Source: Rhodovulum sp. P5 (GTDB lineage: Bacteria; Pseudomonadota; Alphaproteobacteria; Rhodobacterales; Rhodobacteraceae). Taken from it: DNA of 64,000 nt. The notes beneath the pieces were generated by a model. That model was not told the origin of the DNA. It worked only from the letters and a program-made list of their open reading frames with translations, and searched no databases. The stretch covers positions 1,757,501 through 1,821,500 of the forward strand of contig NZ_CP015039.1 of NCBI RefSeq assembly GCF_002079305.1, given 5' to 3'. The translations under genes and the position numbers were made by a program. Positions 46,747 through 55,320 of this stretch are shown here, one piece after another. The first letter of the stretch is position 1; each line of letters begins with the position of its first letter.

Positions 46747-47745
46747 CTATCCCGTCTCCATGATCTTGGGCAGGCCGAGTTTGCCACGGTCGGCCGGACC
46801 CGCCGGCGCCTCCGTCCGGCGGGCAACCCGAAGCTTGGCAGACCGCGCCCGGGGGTTCGTTGCCGTTTCATCCTGATCCGGGCCAACCGCACGGCGTGTC
46901 ATCAGCGTGAAGCGCGGCGCATCCTGCCGGATTTCCGGCGCATGGCGGCTGCCGCCCGCGCTGGTGGCAGAGCGAAGTTGGAGGAAGCGTTTGACGATCC
47001 GGTCCTCCAGCGAGTGGAAGGTCACGACGGCCAGTTTGCCCCCCGGCGCCAACGCGCGTTCCGCGGCCTCCAGACCGGCGACAAGTTCGCCAAGTTCGTC
47101 GTTCACCGCGATGCGGATGGCCTGAAAACTGCGCGTTGCCGGATGGATTTGCCCCGGGCGGGGGCGCGGCAAGCAGCCGGCGACAATCTCCGCCAGGTGT
47201 ATCGTCGTCGTGATCGGGGCAAGGGCACGGGCGGCGACAATGGCGCGGGCAATCCGCCGCGCGGCCCGTTCCTCGCCATAATAGTGCAGAATATCGGCCA
47301 GCGCGCTTTCGGGCAGATCGTTGACCAGATCGGCGGCCGTCGGGCCATCCGCCCCCATGCGCATGTCGAGCGGGCCGTCCTTGGCAAAGGAAAACCCCCG
47401 CTCCGCCTGATCGAGTTGCATCGATGACACGCCGAGGTCGAGCACCACGCCGTCAAGCGCGGTGTCGGTATAGGTATCCATCCCCGAGAACGTACCTTCG
47501 ACCATGGTCAGCCGGTCGCCGAACCCCGCGGCCCAGCCCTGCGCCATGTCGAACACCATCGGGTCGCGATCGACCGCGATCACCCGGTCGGCCCCGGCCT
47601 CCAACAGGCCGCGGCTATAGCCCCCGGCGCCAAAGGTTCCATCCAGCCAGACCCCGCTGACCGGCGCCACGGCCTCCAGCAGCGGGCGCAGCAGGACGGG
47701 GATATGAGGCGGCGCGTCGGGGGTCGGGCGGTCCGCGGCGGGCAT
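46747..47745 (-). CDS. rsmH: 16S rRNA (cytosine-1402-N4)-methyltransferase RsmH (MraW)
   Basis: RsmH methylates N4 of C1402 in 16S rRNA at the decoding centre. The 332-residue enzyme opens with [15 protein letters not shown] and has the S-adenosylmethionine loop [15 protein letters not shown] (about 35-49), VIAVDRDP (about 55-62), [19 protein letters not shown] (about 101-119), [14 protein letters not shown] (about 211-224) and the terminal [14 protein letters not shown] (about 247-260). It starts two bases after the mraZ stop, and both head the dcw transcript. Confidence 0.97.
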   Translation of the reverse strand: MPAADRPTPDAPPHIPVLLRPLLEAVAPVSGVWLDGTFGAGGYSRGLLEAGADRVIAVDRDPMVFDMAQGWAAGFGDRLTMVEGTFSGMDTYTDTALDGVVLDLGVSSMQLDQAERGFSFAKDGPLDMRMGADGPTAADLVNDLPESALADILHYYGEERAARRIARAIVAARALAPITTTIHLAEIVAGCLPRPRPGQIHPATRSFQAIRIAVNDELGELVAGLEAAERALAPGGKLAVVTFHSLEDRIVKRFLQLRSATSAGGSRHAPEIRQDAPRFTLMTRRAVGPDQDETATNPRARSAKLRVARRTEAPAGPADRGKLGLPKIMETG

Positions 47746-47747
47746 CG

Positions 47748-48251
47748 TCAGCCCCCTTCGGCCTGATCGAGAAGGGTCAGCGGATCGAAATCGTCGGGCT
47801 GGTCGTCAAGCCAGGCCTCGGTCTTGGCCAGTTCCTCGGACTCGAAGGTCTCTGGCTTCCAGATCTGGAAGGTCTCGCCGGCCCCCAGAAACAGCGCCTC
47901 GCCCTCCAGCCCGATCTTTTCCCGCAGCTTCTGCGGCAGGACAAGGCGGCCATCATTATCGACCTCGGTGGGATAGGACTGGGTCTGGAACAGGCGCTCC
48001 AGCAGGCGCCGTTCCTGCGACCCGCGGGGCATAGTGGAGATCTTGTCGTCAACCGCCTCGATCTCTTCCATGCTGTAGCATTCGAGGTATTTCCGGCGGT
48101 GGTCGCCATAGACGATGACGAGTTGCGGGCGCAGGCCGTCCGTCCAGTCGGGGTCGCGGGCTTCCAGCACGCGGCGAAACAGGGCGGGGATCGAGACCCG
48201 CCCCTTTGCATCCACCTTGTGGTGGCTTTCGCCTCTGAACCTGCGCGCCAC
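47748..48251 (-). CDS. mraZ: Transcriptional regulator MraZ
   Basis: MraZ is a ring-forming DNA-binding protein that represses the dcw operon in E. coli. The 167-residue protein has two AbrB-like halves: [14 protein letters not shown] (about 13-26) and [19 protein letters not shown] (about 97-115), each with the conserved DxxGR(V/L). The start is GTG at 48251, preceded by AAAGGAG. It is the first gene of the cluster, after a leader of about 350 bases that contains a premature terminator (see the ncRNA at 48292-48600). TGGG-type MraZ boxes could not be placed with confidence. Confidence 0.95.
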   Translation of the reverse strand: MARRFRGESHHKVDAKGRVSIPALFRRVLEARDPDWTDGLRPQLVIVYGDHRRKYLECYSMEEIEAVDDKISTMPRGSQERRLLERLFQTQSYPTEVDNDGRLVLPQKLREKIGLEGEALFLGAGETFQIWKPETFESEELAKTEAWLDDQPDDFDPLTLLDQAEGG

Positions 48252-48291
48252 CGGATCGACGCTCCTTTTGCCTCACCATCCGCCGGGTACG

Positions 48292-48331
48292 AAAACGGCG
48301 GATTGAGCTGCTGCCAGTGCCCAATCCGCCG
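48292..48331 (-). terminator. Premature terminator in the mraZ leader
   Basis: On the minus strand CGGCGGATTG (48331-48322 read in reverse) pairs with CAATCCGCCG (48305-48296) over ten perfect pairs, with a 16-base loop, followed by TTTT (48295-48292). It would end most transcripts before mraZ and so set the level of dcw expression. Confidence 0.6.
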
Positions 48332-48600
48332 CCCTCGTCCCGTTTCGGGATGTCCGACTGCGCGTGTCACCTTGGGGGGATCTGCTCGTCAGCGCGCCGG
48401 ATCTTCTTTGGTCGAAAACGGCGGGGGCCTGTATGAAACCTGACTTACCGCGGGGTCTTGGTGCCCCTGTTGATCACTGCCCGTCGTCATCCGATGACTC
48501 AGGGATGCCACGGGAATTCATGGAAATCAACTGATTTTGCCTTAACAAAGCCGTTTTCAGGTCGGAATGCGACCGCTCCGCCCACCAAGAGCGGTCCGAA
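48292..48600 (-). ncRNA. UpsM-like leader RNA of the dcw cluster
   Basis: In Rhodobacter sphaeroides the mraZ leader yields an abundant RNA, UpsM, cut off by a premature terminator and RNase E. This window shows the same design: on the minus strand an extended -10 (48612-48607), a 5' hairpin of eight pairs (GACCGCTC 48571-48578, GAGCGGTC 48589-48596), about 240 bases with no gene, and a terminator 41 bases before mraZ. The predicted length (about 309) is longer than I recall for UpsM, and primary sequence identity was not testable, so the call rests on position and structure. The ends are estimates. Confidence 0.5.
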
Positions 48601-48827
48601 CTTGCCAATCTAGCACAACCTGTGTGGCACCAATCGCCTGAATCGTCAAAATCTTGCGCAGATGACCATACACGCTTGGGTTCCATGAATTCCCAGATAC
48701 TCATCGGATTCAACCCAACACTCTCCGGCCACCCGCATCAAACCATCCGCGGAGCGCGATTTTCGCGTGCCAGAGCGCACGAATCGGAACGGGGCAGCCT
48801 TTCAGCCACCCCGTGCCATGAATTCCC
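48512..48827. repeat. Three copies of a 12-bp CCATGAATTCCC motif between mrp and mraZ
   Basis: The 12-mer occurs at 48512-48523 (minus), 48683-48694 (plus) and 48816-48827 (plus). The first two also share a nearby TCATCGGAT on the same side, making a loose inverted repeat. The 585-base gene-free stretch 48252-48836 is less GC-rich than its neighbours. The third copy abuts the end of mrp. Confidence 0.55.
48607..48633 (-). promoter_or_regulatory. Candidate promoter of the UpsM-like RNA and dcw cluster
   Basis: On the minus strand TTGGTG (48633-48628) and an extended -10, TGC-TAGATT (-10 at 48612-48607), are 15 bases apart. Transcription would begin near 48600, just before the 5' hairpin. Spacing is short but the extended -10 compensates. 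Confidence 0.35.
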
Positions 48828-48836
48828 ATGCCGGGT

Positions 48837-49913
48837 TCAGGCCATTCCGCCGCCGATCAGCCGATCCGCAATCTGGCCATAGGCATCCGCGACGGGGCCC
48901 TCGCCCAGCGCGACCGGCGTGCCGGAATCGCCCGCAAGCCGCACGTCCAGCGCAAGGGGCAGCGCGCCAAGGAACGGCACGTCCATCTTCTCTGCCTCGG
49001 CGGCGACCCCGCCATGGCCGAAGATATGCGCCTCATGCCCGCAATTGGGGCAGACATAGGTGGACATGTTCTCGATCAGCCCCAGGATCGGCGTCTTGAG
49101 CTTGCCGAACATGTCGATGGCCTTGCGCGCATCCAGAAGCGCCACGTCCTGCGGTGTGGATACCACGATGGCGCCGGTCATCTTCGTGCGCTGGCACAGC
49201 GTCAGTTGCACATCGCCGGTCCCCGGCGGCAGATCGACGATCAGCACATCAAGCTCGCCCCAGTTCACCTGCCCCAGAAGCTGTTGCAGCGCGCCCATCA
49301 GCATCGGCCCCCGCCAGATCAGCGCGGCGTCCTCTGGCAGCATCAGCCCGATGGACATCATCGTCACCCCGTGCAGCTTCAGCGGATCGATCCGCTTGCC
49401 ATCGGGCGAGGACGCCGGACGCGTGGCGCCCATCATCCGCGGCTGGGACGGCCCGTAGATATCGGCATCCAGCAGACCGACCCGCCGGCCCTTGCGCGCC
49501 AGGGCCACGGCGAGGTTGCTGGCCACCGTCGATTTTCCGACGCCGCCCTTGCCGGAGGCAATCGCGAGGATGCGGTCGATCCCCGCCGGGTTCTCCGGCC
49601 CGGCCTCGGGCGTGGGGTGTTGCCCGATCTTCAGGTTCGGGGGATCCTTGGGCGGCGTCTGCCCGCCGCCATGGGCAGTCAGCACGACCGACGCCTTGGT
49701 GACACCCGCAAGCGCCTCTACCGCCGCCTGTGCCGCGGCCCGCACAGACCCCATCTGGGCCGCCACCCCCGCATCCGGCGCCTCGATCACGAACTTGACG
49801 ACGTCGCCCTCGACCGAAAGCGCCCGGATCATGTCGCGCGCCACGGGATCCCCCCCGTCGGGCAGCGCGATTCGGGACAGGGCGGCCAGAACATCTTCGC
49901 GAGAAACGGGCAT
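48837..49913 (-). CDS. mrp: Mrp/ApbC-type iron-sulfur cluster carrier ATPase
   Basis: Mrp proteins carry Fe-S clusters to apoproteins in an ATP-dependent way. The 358-residue protein has an N-terminal DUF59-like domain (about 1-80, [20 protein letters not shown]), then a deviant-Walker P-loop [11 protein letters not shown] (about 121-131), [27 protein letters not shown], and the cluster-binding CPNC within [17 protein letters not shown] 49913 has AAGGAAG before it; the in-frame sequence upstream is not conserved. It points towards mraZ, so its transcript may run into the UpsM region; no terminator was seen between. Confidence 0.93.
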   Translation of the reverse strand: MPVSREDVLAALSRIALPDGGDPVARDMIRALSVEGDVVKFVIEAPDAGVAAQMGSVRAAAQAAVEALAGVTKASVVLTAHGGGQTPPKDPPNLKIGQHPTPEAGPENPAGIDRILAIASGKGGVGKSTVASNLAVALARKGRRVGLLDADIYGPSQPRMMGATRPASSPDGKRIDPLKLHGVTMMSIGLMLPEDAALIWRGPMLMGALQQLLGQVNWGELDVLIVDLPPGTGDVQLTLCQRTKMTGAIVVSTPQDVALLDARKAIDMFGKLKTPILGLIENMSTYVCPNCGHEAHIFGHGGVAAEAEKMDVPFLGALPLALDVRLAGDSGTPVALGEGPVADAYGQIADRLIGGGMA

Positions 49914-50221
49914 GGGGCTTCCTTTTCTTAACCAATCCGTCATGGGAATTACTTGGCCAGCCCCGGAAAAAGGGCAAGGGCGTTTCACGCCTGCACGATC
50001 TTGCAGCAGCGCCCCGCAAAGCGCCCACAGAAATGTCAGCAACACTTATGCATCTTCCGCATGGCGGCATTTACCCCGCAAGCCATTGTGCAAGCGCAGC
50101 ATAAGCGTATCTTCAGATCAACGGCGGCGGGACGGGCTGCCAACGGGAAACGGTTGAAATCTACTGGTCTGACGCTGACGGGACAGAAGGTCCGGTCAAG
50201 ACATCGGCCGCACGAACGATC
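49914..50221. other. Gene-free stretch upstream of the tandem small RNAs
   Basis: These 308 bases should hold the divergent promoters of mrp (minus) and the small RNAs (plus). A TTGAAA at 50154-50159 could be a -35 of the heat-shock sigma type, but no convincing -10 follows. No DUF1127 (CcaF1-like) gene, which precedes CcsR RNAs in Rhodobacter sphaeroides, is present. Confidence 0.35.
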
Positions 50222-50297
50222 GGGAAACCCCTCCTCCTCCCTGGGTTTCCTCATCTCGCGGCGACACCTACCTCCTCCCAGGTGTCGCCGCTTTTTT
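50222..50297 (+). ncRNA. CcsR/'cuckoo' family small RNA, copy 1
   Basis: Two hairpins stand in series. The first is GGAAACCC (50223-50230) with GGGTTTCC (50243-50250), its loop carrying CCTCCTCCC (50233-50241). The second is a perfect 12-pair stem (50258-50269 with 50280-50291), its loop carrying CCTCCTCCC (50271-50279), followed by six T residues (50292-50297), so it is also the terminator. Two hairpins each with a loop-exposed CCUCCUCCC is the definition of the CcsR/cuckoo RNAs, stress-induced in Rhodobacter sphaeroides. The loop motif is complementary to ribosome-binding sites. The 5' end is estimated. Confidence 0.8.
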
Positions 50298-50333
50298 ACG
50301 ATACGGGGTGCAGACCTTGCATCCTATCCGAAT

Positions 50334-50419
50334 ACGGCGGGACGTCTCCTCCTCCCTGACTGTCCGCCGTTGACAAGACGGCGGCGCCTCCTCCTCCCTG
50401 GCGTCGCCGTTCCTTTTTT
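50334..50419 (+). ncRNA. CcsR/'cuckoo' family small RNA, copy 2
   Basis: The second copy has the same design. Hairpin one is ACGGCGG (50334-50340) with CCGCCGT (50364-50370), inner GTC/GAC pairs, and CCTCCTCCC in the loop (50348-50356). Hairpin two is an eleven-pair stem with one wobble (50378-50388 with 50400-50410), CCTCCTCCC in the loop (50390-50398) and TTTTTT at 50414-50419. Stem sequences differ from copy 1 while the loops are identical, as expected for functional loops. It lies 157 bases before the diguanylate cyclase gene. Confidence 0.8.
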
Positions 50420-50575
50420 CCAAGGACATGCCGGTCAGGCCGCGCGCCCAATACGCCGCCAAGGCGCAGGTATCCAAGCGAAAAAACGCTTTCTGGGTTT
50501 TCTGTAACTTATTCTAAAGCACGTTCGTCAATACTCCTTCGCAAGCGGTCAGGACGACCGTTCGGGGAGGATCCG

Positions 50576-52006
50576 ATGCACAAGCGCCTCAACACCGGAA
50601 AACCGGTCCATCTGAATCACCGCACTGTCGCCGCCTTGACGATCTTCTCGATCGTGGGGGCGGGTCTTCTGTGCAGTGTGACGAGGGCAGATAACGGCTG
50701 GGGCCCCTACCTGCACCCGATCTCGGCCGCGGGGTATTTCGTTCTCGGCCTCGGCCTTCTGTGCGACAACCGGCACACCGCGCGGACCTGTCTGGTCGCC
50801 GGACTGCATGCCGCGATTGCGCTGATCTCGCTCCAACGCCTTGCAGAGGCGTTGGTGCCGGGTTGGTTCGTGCTTCTGAAGGCCCCGGTCTTTCTGAACG
50901 TTCAGGACCAGATGGGGATCAATGGCAATTTCTCGGTCGAAGCCGCGATTTCCCTGATCCTTCTCAACCTCGCCTTTCTCTCAAGACGCATGGACCACCG
51001 GGTTTCGCTGACCCTGACCGTCGGCGCATGGGGCGCGGCGACCATGTTCCTGCTGCAGGCGGTGTTCGGCCTTGTCCTATGGCATACCGAATTCTCCGTC
51101 TTCTCGCTGTCCTGCACCGTGGTCGCGACGATGGCCCATACCTACACGCTGCGCGACATGCCGCTGCTGCGGCCGATCTTTTCCCACAGCAACCACGGCG
51201 CGATCATCCGCGGCCTGCTGGTGGGCGCGCTTGTCATCCCCTGGCTTGCCGGGTTCATCTACTTCAATCTCGCCGAGATCTCGCGCATCGACCACCACGC
51301 GCTGCAACTCGTCTTCGGCCTGATCGGCTGGTCGATGATGGGGCTGGTGCTGTTCACCGGCCAGCTTCTTGAAACGGCAAGCGAGGCGATGCGCTTTGCC
51401 GCCGACCATGACTTCCTGACCGGCATCATGAACCGAAGCGGTCTGACCCGTGCCGTTGCCGCAGGCCGGTCGGGGGTCGGGATCATCATGTTCGACCTCG
51501 ACAACTTCAAGCGGCTGAACGACAGGTTCGGCCACGAATTCGGGGACCGGGCGCTGCGAACGGTCGCCGATACGGTCAAACCCCAGTTGCAGCAGGGCGA
51601 CCTGTTCGCGCGCTGGGGGGGCGAGGAATATCTGATCGTTGCCGATTGCGACGACGAGACGACCCTGGTCGCTATTGCCGAGCGTCTGCGCAGCAGTATC
51701 GAGGAGGACGTTGGCCAGTCGCTCGACCAGCTGCGCTTCCCGATCACGGCGTCCTTTGGTGTCAGCGTCCTGCAGCCGGGCGAACCCGGCCTCGAACCCG
51801 CGATGGAGCGGGCGGACCAGGCACTTTATCTGGCCAAGCGCCTTGGGCGGAATCGCGTTTGCGCGTCGTCGGCCCTGATCACCCTGTCGGCCTTTCCGGG
51901 CCACGCCTCCGGGGCCGGCCTTCCGCGGCCGGTCGCCCAAGACAGTTGCATCGCGACAAGCATCATCGAAACCCCGACGTCACCGGCGCTGGCCCACAGT
52001 CGCTGA
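50576..52006 (+). CDS. Membrane-bound diguanylate cyclase (GGDEF), no I-site
   Basis: This 476-residue protein makes the second messenger c-di-GMP. The N-terminal 275 residues form about seven to eight membrane spans, a sensor part with no named family. The GGDEF domain follows, with DFLTGIMNRSGL, FDLDNFKRLNDRFGHEFGD (quoted in part) and an intact active-site GGEEY (about 347-351). The inhibitory RxxD site five residues before it reads QQGD, so the arginine is missing and product inhibition is not expected. A 60-residue tail of low complexity ends the protein. ATG 50576 has GGGGAGG. It lies downstream of the two CcsR-like RNAs. Confidence 0.92.
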   Translation: MHKRLNTGKPVHLNHRTVAALTIFSIVGAGLLCSVTRADNGWGPYLHPISAAGYFVLGLGLLCDNRHTARTCLVAGLHAAIALISLQRLAEALVPGWFVLLKAPVFLNVQDQMGINGNFSVEAAISLILLNLAFLSRRMDHRVSLTLTVGAWGAATMFLLQAVFGLVLWHTEFSVFSLSCTVVATMAHTYTLRDMPLLRPIFSHSNHGAIIRGLLVGALVIPWLAGFIYFNLAEISRIDHHALQLVFGLIGWSMMGLVLFTGQLLETASEAMRFAADHDFLTGIMNRSGLTRAVAAGRSGVGIIMFDLDNFKRLNDRFGHEFGDRALRTVADTVKPQLQQGDLFARWGGEEYLIVADCDDETTLVAIAERLRSSIEEDVGQSLDQLRFPITASFGVSVLQPGEPGLEPAMERADQALYLAKRLGRNRVCASSALITLSAFPGHASGAGLPRPVAQDSCIATSIIETPTSPALAHSR

Positions 52007-52022
52007 AACCGGCCCGCGGGCG

Positions 52023-54386
52023 TCAGAACGGCACGTCGTCGACGTTACCCGCGGCGACCACAAAGCGGGCGACCACCTTCTTCGGCCCTGACGTGTCAAA
52101 GTCGATGTCCAGCTTGTCCCCCTCGATCCCCGTGACGATGCCATAGCCGAATTTCTGGTGGAACACGCGCTCCCCCGTGGCGAAGGCGGCAATAGCCTCC
52201 GCGTCGATGACGACCGTACGGCTTTCGCGCGGTTGGGAGACGGGCCGCGACGCGCTTCGGCTTTGCAGCCGCCGCCAGCCCGGCGAATTGTAGACATCGG
52301 CCCGCGCCGCGGCCTCCTCCACCGTCGATTGCGCCGGCGCGGCGGCGCCGTAGCCGCCCCCGTAAAGGCCCGGGGGGGTGAGCACATCCACATGCGCAGA
52401 CGGCAGTTCATCGATGAACCGCGAGGGCAGCGCCGACTGCCACTGGCCATAGACCCGGCGGTTCGCGGCAAAGGACACCGTGCAGACCTCCTCGGCCCGG
52501 GTCAGGCCGACATAGGCAAGGCGGCGCTCTTCCTCTAGCGCGGTCAGCCCGTTTTCGTCCATCGCACGCTGGCTGGGAAACAGCCCATCCTCCCAGCCCG
52601 GCAGGAACACGACGGGAAACTCCAGCCCCTTGGCGGCGTGCAGCGTCATGACCGAGATCTTCGCGCCGTGGTCTTCGGATTCATTGTCCATGATCAGCGC
52701 CACATGTTCGAGGAACCCTTGCAGGTTGTCGAACCCCTCCAGCGCCTTGACCAGTTCCTTGAGGTTTTCCAGCCGCCCCGGTGCCTCTGGCGTCTTGTCG
52801 TTCTGCCAATGGGCGGTATAGCCGGAGTCGTCGAGGATACGCTCGGCCAGTTCGATATGGCTTTCGGTGGCGTCCAGCGCCGCACCATGCCAGCGCCCGA
52901 TCCCCTGCAACAGCGCCGCCAGTTCCTTCGCGCCCTTGCCCGTGATCCCCTTGGTTTCCAGCAGCAGCCGCGCGCCCTCCACCAGCGGCACGCCATTGGC
53001 CCGCGCCATGGTCTGGATCTTCTGCTGCGCCTTGTCGCCAAGGCCGCGCTTGGGCGTATTCACGATCCGCTCGAATGCCAGATCGTCATCGGGGCTGACG
53101 GCGAGGCGGAAATAGGCCATCGCGTCGCGGATCTCCATCCGCTCATAGAACCGGGGCCCGCCGATCACGCGATAGGGCAGGCCGATGGTCAGGAACCGGT
53201 CTTCGAACGCCCGCATCTGGTGCGACGCACGGACGAGGATCGCCATCTCGTCCAGCGAATAGGGGCGCAGCCCACGGGAGCCGCCCTGCATCGCCTCGGC
53301 CTCTTCGCCGATCCAGCGGGCCTCTTCCTCCCCATCCCAATGACCGATCAGGCGGACCTTCTCGCCCCCCTCGGCCTCGGTCCAGAGTGTCTTGCCCAAC
53401 CGGCCCTTGTTGGCTGCGATCAGGCCGCTGGCCGCCGCAAGAATATGGGGTGTGGAGCGGTAGTTCTGCTCCAGCCGGATCACCTGCGCGCCGGGAAAGT
53501 CCTTCTCGAACCGCAGGATGTTGCCGACCTCTGCGCCCCGCCAGCCATAGATCGACTGGTCGTCGTCGCCCACGCAGCAGATGTTGTGATGACCGCCCGC
53601 CAGAAGCCGCAGCCACAGATACTGCGCGACGTTGGTGTCCTGGTATTCGTCCACAAGGATGTAGCGGAACCAGCGGCGATATTGCGCCAGCACATCCGGC
53701 TGGGCCTGAAAGATCGTGACCATGTGCAGAAGCAGATCACCGAAATCGACCGCGTTCAGCGTTTTCAGGCGGGCCTGATACTCCGCGTAAAGCTCCACCC
53801 CGCGGCTGTTGAAGGCCGAAGCTTCGGCCACCGGCACGGCATCTGGCACCCAGGCGCGGTTCTTCCACCGGTCGATGATCCCGGCCAGCTGCCGCGCGGG
53901 CCAGCGCTTTTCATCGATATTGGCCGCGACGATCAGCTGTTTCATCAGCCGGATCTGGTCGTCGGTATCTAGAATCGTGAAATTCGACTTCAGCCCCGCC
54001 AGTTCCGCATGGCGGCGCAAAAGCTTCACGCAGATCGCGTGGAAGGTGCCCATCCACTTTAGTGGCTCATACAAATGGAAAGGCGTCTTTGACAGCCGCT
54101 CCTTCATCTCGCGCGCCGCCTTGTTGGTGAAGGTCACTGCGAGGATCTCATTTGGCCTTGCCCGCCCTTGCATGATCAAATGAGCGATCCTAGCCATAAG
54201 CGCCTTGGTCTTTCCCGTACCGGCGCCCGCCAGCATTAGCACTGGCCCTTCCAGCGTCTCGACCGCGGCCCGCTGGGCGGCGTTGAGATCGTCAAGATAG
54301 GGCGCAGGCCGCGCGGCCATGGCTCGGGCGGAAAGCGGGACGGGATCGTCGGCCTCGAAGGCCTCTGCATCATCAATCGGCGACAT
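52023..54386 (-). CDS. uvrD: ATP-dependent DNA helicase UvrD/PcrA
   Basis: UvrD/PcrA unwinds DNA 3' to 5' in mismatch and excision repair. The 787-residue SF1A helicase has the Q motif LNAAQRAAVE (34-43), Walker A AGAGTGKT (53-60), AVTFTNKAAREMKERL (motif Ia), VDEYQDTN (motif II, near 245), DDDQSIYGWRGAE (motif III), LEQNYRST (motif IV) and VMTLHAAKGLEF (motif V). The C-terminal FGYGIVTGIEGDKLDIDF matches the Tudor-like domain by which PcrA/UvrD binds RNA polymerase. Length is a little above typical. It is convergent with the diguanylate cyclase gene (16 bases). Confidence 0.95.
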   Translation of the reverse strand: MSPIDDAEAFEADDPVPLSARAMAARPAPYLDDLNAAQRAAVETLEGPVLMLAGAGTGKTKALMARIAHLIMQGRARPNEILAVTFTNKAAREMKERLSKTPFHLYEPLKWMGTFHAICVKLLRRHAELAGLKSNFTILDTDDQIRLMKQLIVAANIDEKRWPARQLAGIIDRWKNRAWVPDAVPVAEASAFNSRGVELYAEYQARLKTLNAVDFGDLLLHMVTIFQAQPDVLAQYRRWFRYILVDEYQDTNVAQYLWLRLLAGGHHNICCVGDDDQSIYGWRGAEVGNILRFEKDFPGAQVIRLEQNYRSTPHILAAASGLIAANKGRLGKTLWTEAEGGEKVRLIGHWDGEEEARWIGEEAEAMQGGSRGLRPYSLDEMAILVRASHQMRAFEDRFLTIGLPYRVIGGPRFYERMEIRDAMAYFRLAVSPDDDLAFERIVNTPKRGLGDKAQQKIQTMARANGVPLVEGARLLLETKGITGKGAKELAALLQGIGRWHGAALDATESHIELAERILDDSGYTAHWQNDKTPEAPGRLENLKELVKALEGFDNLQGFLEHVALIMDNESEDHGAKISVMTLHAAKGLEFPVVFLPGWEDGLFPSQRAMDENGLTALEEERRLAYVGLTRAEEVCTVSFAANRRVYGQWQSALPSRFIDELPSAHVDVLTPPGLYGGGYGAAAPAQSTVEEAAARADVYNSPGWRRLQSRSASRPVSQPRESRTVVIDAEAIAAFATGERVFHQKFGYGIVTGIEGDKLDIDFDTSGPKKVVARFVVAAGNVDDVPF

Positions 54387-54478
54387 GGGGCAGAGTGTAG
54401 CGCGGTGACCCGATGAAGAAAAGCGGTGTTCCCACTATGTTCGCATGCGCTGTGCGGAGGCCCGGCACGGGCGGCACC

Positions 54479-55162
54479 TCACTCCCCGATCTGGAAGACC
54501 ATCGTCACCGATGCCGAGATCGTCACCTCTCCCGGCGCCACGGGAACCGCATCCGAGGCCGCGCGCATGCCTTCCAGCATCATCGGGCGCGGGGTCTGCA
54601 CGCCCCCTTCCTCGATCAGCAGAATTGGGCCAAGGGCCACGCCGGCCGCATCGGCATAGAGCTTCGCCTTCGCCCTCGCATCTTGTACGGCCGCCCGGCG
54701 CGCGGCATCCAGAATCGGATCGCGATCCTGCACGCCAAAGCTCAGGCCGCGAAAGCCGTTCGCGCCATCGGCGATCACCTCGTCCAACAACACCCCCAGC
54801 CGGTCCAGTTCGCGCAGCCGGGCCGTTACCGTGCTTGAGGCGACGAAACCGGTTATTTCGCGCCGTTGCCCCGACCCGTAGCTCGACCAGACCGGCGACA
54901 GGTCCAGACCGCTTGTCTGAAGGTCGGTGTCTGCAATCCCGGCCGACCGCAACCCGTCCAGCACCGCCGACAGATCGTCGGAAACGGCGGCCATCGCGCG
55001 GTCGGCGGTTCTCGCTTCATGTGTCACGCCAAGCGTCACGGTCGCCATGTCGGGGATGACGTCGACCGCGCCGTAGCCCGAAACGGTCAACTGCCCCGCG
55101 CTTAGCGCAGGCAGCGGACTGGCTAGACCGGCACATACAAGAAGCAGCGAGATGAGGCGCAT
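54479..55162 (-). CDS. SIMPL (DUF541) domain periplasmic protein
   Basis: This 227-residue protein has a signal peptide (MRLISLLLVCAGLASPLPALSA, cleavage near ALSA-GQ) and a SIMPL/DUF541 domain. The family marks are LTVSGYGAVDVIPDMATVTLGV, in part, at the N-terminus, DLQTSGLDLSPVWSS, VASSTVTARLRELDRLG, and AKAKLYADAAGVALG. Members such as E. coli YggE and Brucella BP26 form periplasmic rings and are linked to stress resistance; the activity is unknown. It lies 92 bases after uvrD's start on the same strand and diverges from the next gene. Confidence 0.88.
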   Translation of the reverse strand: MRLISLLLVCAGLASPLPALSAGQLTVSGYGAVDVIPDMATVTLGVTHEARTADRAMAAVSDDLSAVLDGLRSAGIADTDLQTSGLDLSPVWSSYGSGQRREITGFVASSTVTARLRELDRLGVLLDEVIADGANGFRGLSFGVQDRDPILDAARRAAVQDARAKAKLYADAAGVALGPILLIEEGGVQTPRPMMLEGMRAASDAVPVAPGEVTISASVTMVFQIGE

Positions 55163-55320
55163 TGTCAGGCTCCGTTCCCAGGACGCGGGACCTCAGACTG
55201 GGGCGCGTGGGGCGGCATGGCAAGGAATTCCGCCCGGCCCCTTCTGCCCCGTGGCGATTTCCTGCTATATTCCACCCGCTATGCGTTGGGACCGGCGAAA
55301 AACCGGTGTAGAGGTCAGGA

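Noticed and set aside
48474..48713. 79-codon frame on the minus strand before mraZ
   Set aside because: No ribosome site; it covers the candidate promoter and 5' hairpin of the leader RNA and includes copies of the 12-mer repeat.
50222..50420. CRISPR-like spacing of CCTCCTCCC repeats
   Set aside because: The repeats are only nine bases, lie in loops of four different hairpins and are followed by T-runs; there is no constant repeat/spacer length and no cas gene.
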